From Acidimicrobiales bacterium (GTDB taxonomy: Bacteria > Actinomycetota > Acidimicrobiia > Acidimicrobiales > DATDAH01), in NCBI GenBank assembly GCA_016794585.1, contig JAEUJM010000009.1:1-64000 (forward strand): a stretch of DNA of 64,000 nucleotides, given 5' to 3'. The notes under the pieces were generated by a model. That model was not told the DNA's origin. It ran no database searches and saw only the letters and a list, made by a program, of their open reading frames with translations. Position numbers and translations under genes: made by a program. This document shows positions 1 to 6,391 of the stretch, piece by piece. The number at the start of each line of letters is the position of its first letter. The stretch's first letter is position 1.

Positions 1-69
1 GCCGTCCTCGCGGTTCTGGGCGACCCGGACGACCTCCTCGCGGAACTCCTTCGGATACGGCTTGGGCAT
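1..69 (-). CDS. IS3-family transposase OrfA, 5' end only
   Basis: The first 23 codons of a minus-strand gene that runs off the left edge read MPKPYPKEFREEVVRVAQ..., the typical N-terminus of the helix-turn-helix OrfA of IS3-family elements. This small protein normally binds the element ends and supplies the first part of the OrfAB transposase. A GGGAGAGG stretch sits about 9 bases upstream of the ATG at 69. The gene points away from the OrfB remnant at 142-555, so at least two different IS3 elements or fragments meet here. Whether the rest of the gene is intact cannot be seen. Confidence 0.7.
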   Translation of the reverse strand, partial: MPKPYPKEFREEVVRVAQNREDG

Positions 70-141
70 GGTGCACATCCTCTCCCGTGGCACCACTCAG
101 CACCACAGATCAGATGTCACCCCGCCGCGCGGCAGTCCCAG

Positions 142-555
142 TTACCGCTCGACGCGCTCGAGATGGCCCTGTGGACCCGAGCCCAGGCCGACCAGCTCGT
201 CGACGGGCTCGTTCACCACTCCGACGCCGGCAGCCAATACACCTCGATCCGCTACAGCGACCGCTTGGCTGACGCCGGCGCGGTCGCGTCGATCGGCACC
301 GTCGGCGACAGCTACGACAACGCGCTCGCCGAGACCACCATCGGCCTCTACAAGACCGAGTGCGTCCGCCACGAAGGCCCCTGGCAAGGCGCGGATGACC
401 TTGAGCTCGCCACCTTGAACTGGGTGTGGTGGTTTAACAACGTCCGCCTCCACGGCAGCCTCGGCTACGTCCCACCGGTCGAGTTCGAGAACGACTACTA
501 CCGTCAGATCAACACCCAGCAGCACCCGCTGTTGGGAGAACCCGCCCTCCACTGA
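142..555 (+). pseudogene. IS3-family OrfB transposase, C-terminal remnant
   Basis: This encodes only the C-terminal part of an integrase-core (rve, DDE) transposase. HHSDAGSQYTS carries the second catalytic aspartate, SYDNALAETTIGLYK carries the catalytic glutamate, and VWWFNNVRLHGSLGYVPP is the usual tail. The reading frame is open through to the left edge, but recognisable similarity begins near LPLDALEMALW at 142, so the helix-turn-helix and first catalytic aspartate are missing. The family is normally about 270-300 residues; about 137 remain. The stop codon at 553 lies in the element's terminal repeat. It is a dead remnant whose right end abuts and truncates the integrase gene. Confidence 0.8.
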
Positions 556-570
556 ACCCGGGGCGCTTCA
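553..570. repeat. IS3 terminal end forming the integrase stop codon
   Basis: The 18 bases 553-570 begin TGAACCC and end GCTTCA; read on the minus strand they begin TGAAGCGCCCCGGG, the usual look of an IS3-family terminal repeat. Their first three minus-strand bases (568-570) are the TGA that ends the integrase frame, and 553-555 are the OrfB stop. The matching left end and any target duplication are not visible. Confidence 0.65.
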
Positions 571-1614
571 GTGGGCGTGGCCGAGCCGCTCGGACACGAC
601 CTTCACCGGTACCCCTTCCTTGAGCAGCAGGCTCCCGTGGGTGTGGCGCAGATCGTGAAATCGCATGTGGGGAAGACCGGCGTTGCGGACGATCCGCCCG
701 AACGCCTGGTACACGGCGTGGGGATGGACCGGCTCGCCATCGCCGTCGGCGAACACCCACGGTTCCTCCGGCTCGATGCCGATCGCCGCGAACTCGGCCG
801 CCTGGAACGCGCGCCAACCGGCGAGGACGGCCAGCGTCGTGGCGTCGAGGTCGATGCTGCGGCGGGCGGTCTTGGTCTTGCCTCGGGTCTGGTGGAGTTC
901 GTAGCCGACGGCGATCAGTCCGCGGTTCAGCGCGATGCGCTTCTTCTTGAAGTCGATGTCGGGCCACTTGAGGCCGAGCACTTCGTTGCGGCGCATCCCG
1001 GTCATCGCGGTGAGCCAGTAGATGGGGAAGAACCGGTGTCCCGCCGCTGCTCGCATGAGCTGACGCAGCTGCTCTTCGGTCAACGACTTGCCCTCGATCC
1101 TCTGCAGGGACCGCTGCTTGGGGGCCCGCGCGACGAGCGCGACGTTGCGGGAGACCAGCCCCCGACGGCAGGCGTCGGTGAGGGCGCCGCGGATGATCAG
1201 GTGGATCTCGTACACGGTCTTCGGCGCGAGCCCCCGGCCCGCCTTCGGGTGGAGGAGCGCGTCGTAGAGCGATTCGATCTGCTGGTAGCGCAGCCTGCGG
1301 ATGCTGATCCGGCCCAGGACCGGAAGGATGTGCAGCTGGACGTTGCGTTCGTAGCCCCGGTAGGTGCTGGTGGCGAGGTGGAGCCTCTTGGCGGGCAGCC
1401 ACTGGCTGGTGAGGTAGGCGCCGAAGCTCAGCGATCGCACCGCGTCGGTGCGCTTGTTCTCCTCGGCCGCCAGCTTGGCGGCGAGACGTTCGGCTTCGGC
1501 CCGATCGGTGCCGGCCGGGTGCCACCGGCGGCGCTCCTTGCCGGTGATGGGGTCGCGGCCCTCGTAGATCACCGCGTAGAAGCGGCCACGCCGCTGTGCC
1601 ACGTATCCGTTCAT
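568..1614 (-). pseudogene. Tyrosine recombinase/phage-type integrase lacking catalytic tyrosine
   Basis: A site-specific recombinase of the tyrosine integrase family, which normally catalyses integration and excision of a mobile element. The N-terminal arm and SAM-like domain (about residues 1-165) precede the catalytic domain. Visible active-site residues are Arg208 in TGMRRNE, Lys247/249 in GKTKTAR, His320 and Arg323 in HDLRHT, and His346 in ERLGHA. The frame then stops two codons later, where an IS3 end begins, so the nucleophilic tyrosine expected about 9-10 residues further on is absent. AAGGAGGAA lies upstream of the ATG at 1614. It was probably the integrase of the island that follows and is now inactive. 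Only 348 residues remain, against roughly 370-390 usual for this type. Confidence 0.85.
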
Positions 1615-1765
1615 GATGTTCCTCCTTCAAGACGTGGATCCCGGTGGTCGGGACCCGGAGGAACAATCGGTAGAACGCCGCGTTGACGCACGATGGCAGC
1701 GTCTGAGGCAGCGCGGATCCGTGGAGCACAGCGGACTTGCTGCAAGCGAGTGACTCGGTGGAACG

Positions 1766-1897
1766 AATCGGGCGCTCATCGCCCTCAAGGCCGTCGCCAT
1801 CCCGCGGCGCTCGGCCAGCAACCACCCGCAGAAGGTCGGCTCGGACATCCGCGACCTCGTGCGCCTGGTCGAGGGCTGCGACTCAAAGAGCCGGTAA
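1766..1897 (+). pseudogene. Possible nucleotidyltransferase (AbiEii-like) C-terminal scrap
   Basis: In the 335 bases between the integrase and the multicopper oxidase, one frame reads ALIALKAVAIPRRSASNHP followed by QKVGSDIRDLVRLVEG and a stop. The lysine/aspartate-rich 'K(V)GSD..DLVRL' pattern resembles the C-terminal helix region of AbiEii-type nucleotidyltransferases, but no start codon or N-terminal domain precedes it. It is best read as a leftover of a toxin-type gene lost during rearrangement. The rest of this gap shows nothing I can identify. Confidence 0.3.
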
Positions 1898-1949
1898 TCC
1901 GGACTTTCGGCCCTAGTACCGCGGCCAATGGTCCGGGAAGCTGCTGCTC

Positions 1950-3077
1950 GTGGCTGACATCGATAGAGCAACGAACGCGGACGCCGACGACCCCAGGGAC
2001 CGGCCCGGAGTCGATCGACGGGTGTTCATCGGCATGGTCGCCGCCGGCGCCGGTGGTGCCGCGCTGGTGGGTGCGACCGCCGCTGCGGCGTGGCCCACGA
2101 GAGCGCCAGAGGAGCCATCGTCGGCCAGGACGGCGGCGACGTCGACCACGATGGTGATGGACAGTTCGGGGACGACGGGCATGGCGGGGTCCGGCATGTC
2201 CGACGCCGACATGAACGCATCGTCTGAAGCCAAGGTCGGCCAGTTCCTCGACAACGCCGCGTCGCCCATCACCGCGGGGCAGGGGGCGACCGACCTCGAA
2301 TGGCGGACCGTGAACGGCGTCCGCGTGTTCGAGCTCACCTGCGAGGAGATCGAATGGGAGGTCACTCCCGGTGAACGTATAGCGGCCATGGGGTACAACG
2401 GCATCGTCCCGGGTCCGACCCTGCGGGTCGTCGAAGGTGAGCCCGTGCGGGTCGTGGTCCGCAACGAGCTGACCCAGAGCACGTCGGTGCATTGGCACGG
2501 GCAGCGAGTGCCCAACGACCAGGACGGGGTTCCGTACGTGACCCAGCCACCGATCCTCCCCGGCGAGTCATACACCTACGAGTTCACGCCGGGACCGTTC
2601 GGCAGCCACATGTACCACTCCCACCACAACGCCACCGAGCAGGTGGGCAAGGGTTTGTTGGGCGCTCTGCTCGTCGAGCCAGCCGAGCGCGGCTCCGAGC
2701 CCGCGTATGACAAGGACGAGCTCTACATCCTCAACGACTCACTGGGTGGCTTCACGATCAACGGCAAGGGGTTCCCGGCGACGGCCCCCTACACGGCCGG
2801 GCTTGGCGACCGGATCCGGTTCCGCTTCATGAACGAGGGCCAGATGGTGCACCCCATCCACCTCCACGGCCTCACACTCGAGGTGTTCGCCCGAGATGGC
2901 TATCTGCTGCCGCAGCCGTTCCGTTGCGACACGATCACCGTGGCCCCCGGTGAGCGCTGGGACGCGATCGTCGTTGCTGACAGTCCTGGTGTCTGGGCCT
3001 TCCACTGCCACATCCTCAGCCACGCGGAGCGACCAGACGGCATGTTCGGCATGGTCACCGCCCTCATCGTCGAGTAG
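1950..3077 (+). CDS. Tat-exported multicopper oxidase (laccase/CueO-like)
   Basis: A 375-residue multicopper oxidase, expected to oxidise Cu(I) or phenolic/metal substrates outside the cytoplasmic membrane with reduction of oxygen. A twin-arginine type signal (RRVFIG at 23-28, then an alanine/glycine-rich stretch) precedes a methionine/serine/threonine-rich linker. All four copper-binding motifs are present: HWHG 181-184, HMYHSHH 220-226, HPIHLHG 301-307 and HCHILSHAE 352-360, giving type 1, 2 and 3 sites. It is shorter than three-domain laccases (about 500), so a two-domain or compact type is likely. The start is GTG at 1950, with GGGAAG 9-14 bases upstream. Its neighbour 8 bases downstream is a cupredoxin, and the wider setting is a metal-resistance island. 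Confidence 0.9.
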   Translation: MADIDRATNADADDPRDRPGVDRRVFIGMVAAGAGGAALVGATAAAAWPTRAPEEPSSARTAATSTTMVMDSSGTTGMAGSGMSDADMNASSEAKVGQFLDNAASPITAGQGATDLEWRTVNGVRVFELTCEEIEWEVTPGERIAAMGYNGIVPGPTLRVVEGEPVRVVVRNELTQSTSVHWHGQRVPNDQDGVPYVTQPPILPGESYTYEFTPGPFGSHMYHSHHNATEQVGKGLLGALLVEPAERGSEPAYDKDELYILNDSLGGFTINGKGFPATAPYTAGLGDRIRFRFMNEGQMVHPIHLHGLTLEVFARDGYLLPQPFRCDTITVAPGERWDAIVVADSPGVWAFHCHILSHAERPDGMFGMVTALIVE

Positions 3078-3085
3078 GAGCACCG

Positions 3086-3556
3086 ATGACAGCGATCCCC
3101 CCGGACCGACCGGAGCAGGCGGCGGTCACTCGTGGCCGACCCGGGCTCAACACCGAAACGCTCGCGTTGGCGGGGGTGTTCATCGCCGCCTTCGCCTTCC
3201 TGGCCGCGATCTTCGCCGTCGGCCTGGCGGCGCGAGCGGTCGAGGAGGTCGATCACGCCGGCGGCAACGGTGGGGCGGCGCCGGCTACCGGTGCCGAGGC
3301 CGTGCCCGTGTCGCTGGAGGAGTTCGCCATCACACCCGGCGAGGTCGATGTGCCGGCAGGGGCCGTGCTGAACATCAGCAACGAAGGCACGGTGGTCCAC
3401 AACCTCAGTGTCGATGGGATCGCATCGGAGATGGTGGACGGTGGGGCAACGACCGAGCTCGATCTGGGATCACTCGCTCCCGGGACCTACGCCATGAAGT
3501 GTGATGTCCCCGGTCATGCCGAGGCAGGGATGACCGGGACGCTCACGGTGAGCTGA
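3086..3556 (+). CDS. Membrane-anchored cupredoxin-domain protein
   Basis: A 156-residue protein with one N-terminal membrane segment (about 25-48, LALAGVFIAAFAFLAAIFAV) followed by a plastocyanin/azurin-like copper domain. Type 1 copper ligands are visible: His in VVHNLS, then Cys, His and Met in KCDVPGHAEAGM. It starts 8 bases after the multicopper oxidase stop, with TAGGAG as ribosome-binding site, so the two are almost certainly co-transcribed. By analogy with cupredoxin-oxidase pairs it could pass electrons to the oxidase or hold periplasm-side copper; that partnership is inferred from the gene pair only. Confidence 0.88.
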   Translation: MTAIPPDRPEQAAVTRGRPGLNTETLALAGVFIAAFAFLAAIFAVGLAARAVEEVDHAGGNGGAAPATGAEAVPVSLEEFAITPGEVDVPAGAVLNISNEGTVVHNLSVDGIASEMVDGGATTELDLGSLAPGTYAMKCDVPGHAEAGMTGTLTVS

Positions 3557-3694
3557 GGCGGGACGTTCTCATCGAGAATCGAAGCAGGCTCACAGCAGGC
3601 CGCCGTGCGGCAGCACGCGCCGGCGCGCTCTGACCCTGCGACGGTGGTCGCCCTGCGACACCCATCTCCGCAGGCGTCGATCTCCCGGTACTGG

Positions 3695-4351
3695 TCATGC
3701 TGTGTAGCGGCCGGGGTCGGACGCGAATGCTCCTGCGCACTCGAGTGAGCAGAACATGTGCTCGTGATCGTCGTGGCGAAGGCGGCCCGGCGCCGATCGG
3801 CGGTCGACGGCCATGTGGCAGACCGGATCGATGACCCGGTCCGGCACCGTGGGGCACGCCATGACCTCGTAGAGCGCCACCGGTTCTCGGACGTTGCGGA
3901 GCCGTTCGATCCCGAGCGGTCGGGTCTCGAACCCGGCAGTCGATGCAACTGCGGCGACTCCTTCGGTCGCCAACACCTGGTCACCAGCGGCGCGTGCCGC
4001 CACCCTCGCGGCGAGGTTCACCGCGCCGCCGAACCAGTCGCCGTCTCGTTCGAGCGCGGGGCCGGTGTGGAGTCCGGCGCGCAAGACCGGGAAGGCCGGC
4101 TCCTGGTCCAATGCGGAACAGATGGCGCCGACGGCTCTGACCGCGTCGACTGGATCTGTCGAGACGAGCATCACCGCATCACCGATGGACTTCACCAGCT
4201 GATCCGTCGAACCCAACGCTGCCTGGGTGACTTCCACCAGGCGATGTGCGAGCTCCACTGCCGCGAAATCGCCGTGCACCTCGGTCGCGAGGGTGAAGCC
4301 GGCGAGGTCGACGAACGCGAACGTCCGATGCTGTGACGGGGGAGTGGTCAT
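3695..4351 (-). CDS. Class III adenylate/guanylate cyclase fused to a YHS metal-binding domain
   Basis: A 218-residue cytoplasmic protein with two parts. Residues 8-165 are a class III nucleotide cyclase catalytic domain: metal aspartates Asp15 (FVDLAGFT) and Asp58 (KSIGDAVML), with Asn112 and Arg116 in GAVNLAARVAAR for transition-state binding, so it looks catalytically competent. Residues 172-218 form a YHS-type domain (DPVCHMAV, then FCSLECAGAF) with Cys178, Cys201 and Cys205 as likely metal ligands. YHS domains are common in heavy-metal ATPases and mercury/copper proteins. The ATG at 4351 overlaps the CPBP protease stop by four bases (ATGA). I infer a metal-sensing cyclase; the cyclic nucleotide made and the metal bound are unknown. 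Confidence 0.85.
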   Translation of the reverse strand: MTTPPSQHRTFAFVDLAGFTLATEVHGDFAAVELAHRLVEVTQAALGSTDQLVKSIGDAVMLVSTDPVDAVRAVGAICSALDQEPAFPVLRAGLHTGPALERDGDWFGGAVNLAARVAARAAGDQVLATEGVAAVASTAGFETRPLGIERLRNVREPVALYEVMACPTVPDRVIDPVCHMAVDRRSAPGRLRHDDHEHMFCSLECAGAFASDPGRYTA

Positions 4352-5079
4352 CGGACGAGCGCCGCCGTCGCGAGGAGGGACGCCACGGCGACGCCGTTGA
4401 ACCCGATGTGGGCCCAGATCGCAGGACCCAGTCGGCCCGTCCGCACGGTCAGGGTCGCGAACACGAGGCCGGCGGTTGCGAGGGCGGGGAACTGCGCGAA
4501 TTGGAGGTGGATGGCTCCGAAGAGCATGGAGGTGGTGGCGACGGCCCAGGCAGTCCCAAACCGCTTCTCAACGCTTCGAAGCAGCAGGCCGCGGAAGAAC
4601 AGCTCCTCGACGATCGGCGCTCCGATGACGACGATCGCAATGAGGAGCACGGTGCCGGCGGGGTCCGTCGCTCGATCGGTCAGCTCTCGAGCGGGAGCGG
4701 AGAGGTCCTGTTTGCCCGTGAGCCAGAAGATCGGGACGTAGAGGAGCGGGATGAGCGCGACCTGTGTTGCGACGCCGATGACCAGCCCGATCGGCACGTC
4801 GGTCCACCGCATGCGGAAGCCGAAGTCGGCCATCACACCGTTGCCTTTCGTGCGCGCCGCCCACAGTGGCGCGCCGAGGTACCCCAGCCACAGGGGTACC
4901 TGGAGGGCTGCAACGATGGTGAGGGGCAGGTCGTCGGTGTCGGTCGCGTCATAGCCCGTCGCAGCGAGGATGAGTCCTCCGCCGACGACCGCGCACACAT
5001 TGGCGAGCAACAGTCCGGCGGCCGCATCGCCCAACCCCCAACGAGGGGCACGGGCTTCACTTGGCGTTGAAGGCGGCAT
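4348..5079 (-). CDS. CPBP-family intramembrane metalloprotease
   Basis: A 243-residue polytopic membrane protein of the CPBP (CAAX protease and bacteriocin-processing, 'Abi') family. The family motifs are present: Glu158-Glu159 and Arg163 in VEELFFRG, His191 in FGAIHL, and His224/Asn228 in HIGFN; these coordinate the catalytic metal in homologues. About seven hydrophobic segments are visible. It lies 46 bases downstream of the VKOR-like gene and overlaps the cyclase-YHS gene, so it likely belongs to the same minus-strand operon. The substrate is unknown; processing of a membrane protein of this metal island is a guess. Confidence 0.85.
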   Translation of the reverse strand: MPPSTPSEARAPRWGLGDAAAGLLLANVCAVVGGGLILAATGYDATDTDDLPLTIVAALQVPLWLGYLGAPLWAARTKGNGVMADFGFRMRWTDVPIGLVIGVATQVALIPLLYVPIFWLTGKQDLSAPARELTDRATDPAGTVLLIAIVVIGAPIVEELFFRGLLLRSVEKRFGTAWAVATTSMLFGAIHLQFAQFPALATAGLVFATLTVRTGRLGPAIWAHIGFNGVAVASLLATAALVR

Positions 5080-5125
5080 CAGCGGCTGCGCTCCCGGAGG
5101 ATTGGGACGTGCGGTGGGGCGGCGA

Positions 5126-5737
5126 TCACAGCAGAGTCGACCAGTAGTTCCAGAACCGGCGGGCGATGAGTCCCGCGATCGCCAGGTACCAGATGGTGAG
5201 GATGACGCCGTGGTAGGTGGTCGCGAGTCGGACGATCGGGGTGAAGCGACTGCGCTCGAGCGCGGGTGAGCTCTGGGCGAGGTGCAGCGCCGTGTACAAG
5301 AACAGGGGAATGGTCACGACCCACACGACCATGCAGTAGGGGCAGAGTGCGCCGATGCGGTAGAGGCTCTGGAAGATCAGCCAGTGCACGAACACCAGGC
5401 CTGCGACGGTGCCGGTGAGAAGGCCTCGCCAGTACCAGCGCCGGAACGCCGCACCGGCCACCATCGCGACACCGGTCGTGACGACGACCGGGAAGGCCGC
5501 TACGCCGATGAGCGGGTTGGGGAACCCGAACGCCTCGGCCTGGCTGGTACGCATGATCGAGCCGCAGCTGAGGATCGGGTTGATGCTGCAGCTCGGCACG
5601 TAGGTCGGGTCTTCCAGCAGCGCGACCTTCTCGATCAGCAGCACCACCGCAGCGATCAGACCGATGGCGCCGCCGATCATGTACAGCCACGTCAGGCGCC
5701 GATCGGCGTCCTCGAGTTCAGCAGACGTCACGGTCAC
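5126..5737 (-). CDS. Vitamin K epoxide reductase (VKOR)-family protein
   Basis: A 203-residue integral membrane protein with VKOR features: the loop cysteine pair Cys50 and Cys58, and the active CPYC motif (Cys132, Cys135) at the end of a membrane helix. Bacterial VKORs reoxidise DsbA-like thiol oxidases and pass electrons to quinone. The DsbA-like gene lies only 6 bases upstream, which supports exactly this partnership. Five or so membrane segments are visible. It would drive disulfide formation outside the membrane, perhaps for cysteine-containing metal proteins exported from this island. Confidence 0.9.
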   Translation of the reverse strand: MTVTSAELEDADRRLTWLYMIGGAIGLIAAVVLLIEKVALLEDPTYVPSCSINPILSCGSIMRTSQAEAFGFPNPLIGVAAFPVVVTTGVAMVAGAAFRRWYWRGLLTGTVAGLVFVHWLIFQSLYRIGALCPYCMVVWVVTIPLFLYTALHLAQSSPALERSRFTPIVRLATTYHGVILTIWYLAIAGLIARRFWNYWSTLL

Positions 5738-5743
5738 GCAGAG

Positions 5744-6391
5744 TCACTGGGCCAACGCTTCGTCGATCTGAGCGGTGAGATCCTCGAAACTGGAGATCTC
5801 CATCTTCTCCCCGTTCAGGAAGAACGACGGCGTTCCCTCGACCCCGAGCGCCTGCCCGTCCGCCTGGTCCTGCTCGATCCTCTCGAGGATGGCGGGGTCG
5901 TCGTAGTCCGCAGCGAACTGGTCCATGTCCAGCCCGAGATCCTCGGCGTACTGGAAGAAGAGCTCCTGCTTGGATTCGGATTGTTCGCCCCAGTCCGCCT
6001 GGGTCTCGAAGAGCATGGAGTACATCTCGTCGAACTTGCCCTGTTCGGCGGCGGCCTCGGCGGCGCGGGCTGCGGCTTCGGAGTTGTTGTGCAACGGAAA
6101 ATTGCGCACGACGAAGGTGACCCGTCCGTCGTACGTCTCGCGGAGCGCTTCGATGGCCGGGTAGGCCGCGCCGCACGCCTCGCACTCGTAGTCGAGGAAC
6201 TCGACGAAGGTGACCTCGCCGTCCTCGGCGACCGACAACCTCTGGCTGTCCTCTCGTACGACCTGCGCCGCCGGTTCACCCGAGCCGCTCGCTGGCGCTG
6301 GGGTGCGGTCGCCGCTCGTGTTGGCCACGAACACGAGCACCAGTCCGGCGGCGAGGACGAGCCCCAGCGGGATCTTGACGTTCCGCGTCAT
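5744..6391 (-). CDS. DsbA-like membrane-anchored thiol:disulfide oxidoreductase
   Basis: A 215-residue protein with an N-terminal membrane anchor (about 7-24) and an extracellular thioredoxin fold of the DsbA type. The redox motif is Cys70-Glu-Ala-Cys73 in FLDYECEACG, and the cis-proline loop is GTPSFFLNG near the C-terminus. Its ATG at 6391 overlaps the P-type ATPase stop (ATGA), and the VKOR gene follows after 6 bases. DsbA/VKOR form the oxidative folding pair of actinobacteria; placing it in a heavy-metal operon suggests local use, or replacement of thiols damaged by metals (inference). Confidence 0.9.
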   Translation of the reverse strand: MTRNVKIPLGLVLAAGLVLVFVANTSGDRTPAPASGSGEPAAQVVREDSQRLSVAEDGEVTFVEFLDYECEACGAAYPAIEALRETYDGRVTFVVRNFPLHNNSEAAARAAEAAAEQGKFDEMYSMLFETQADWGEQSESKQELFFQYAEDLGLDMDQFAADYDDPAILERIEQDQADGQALGVEGTPSFFLNGEKMEISSFEDLTAQIDEALAQ

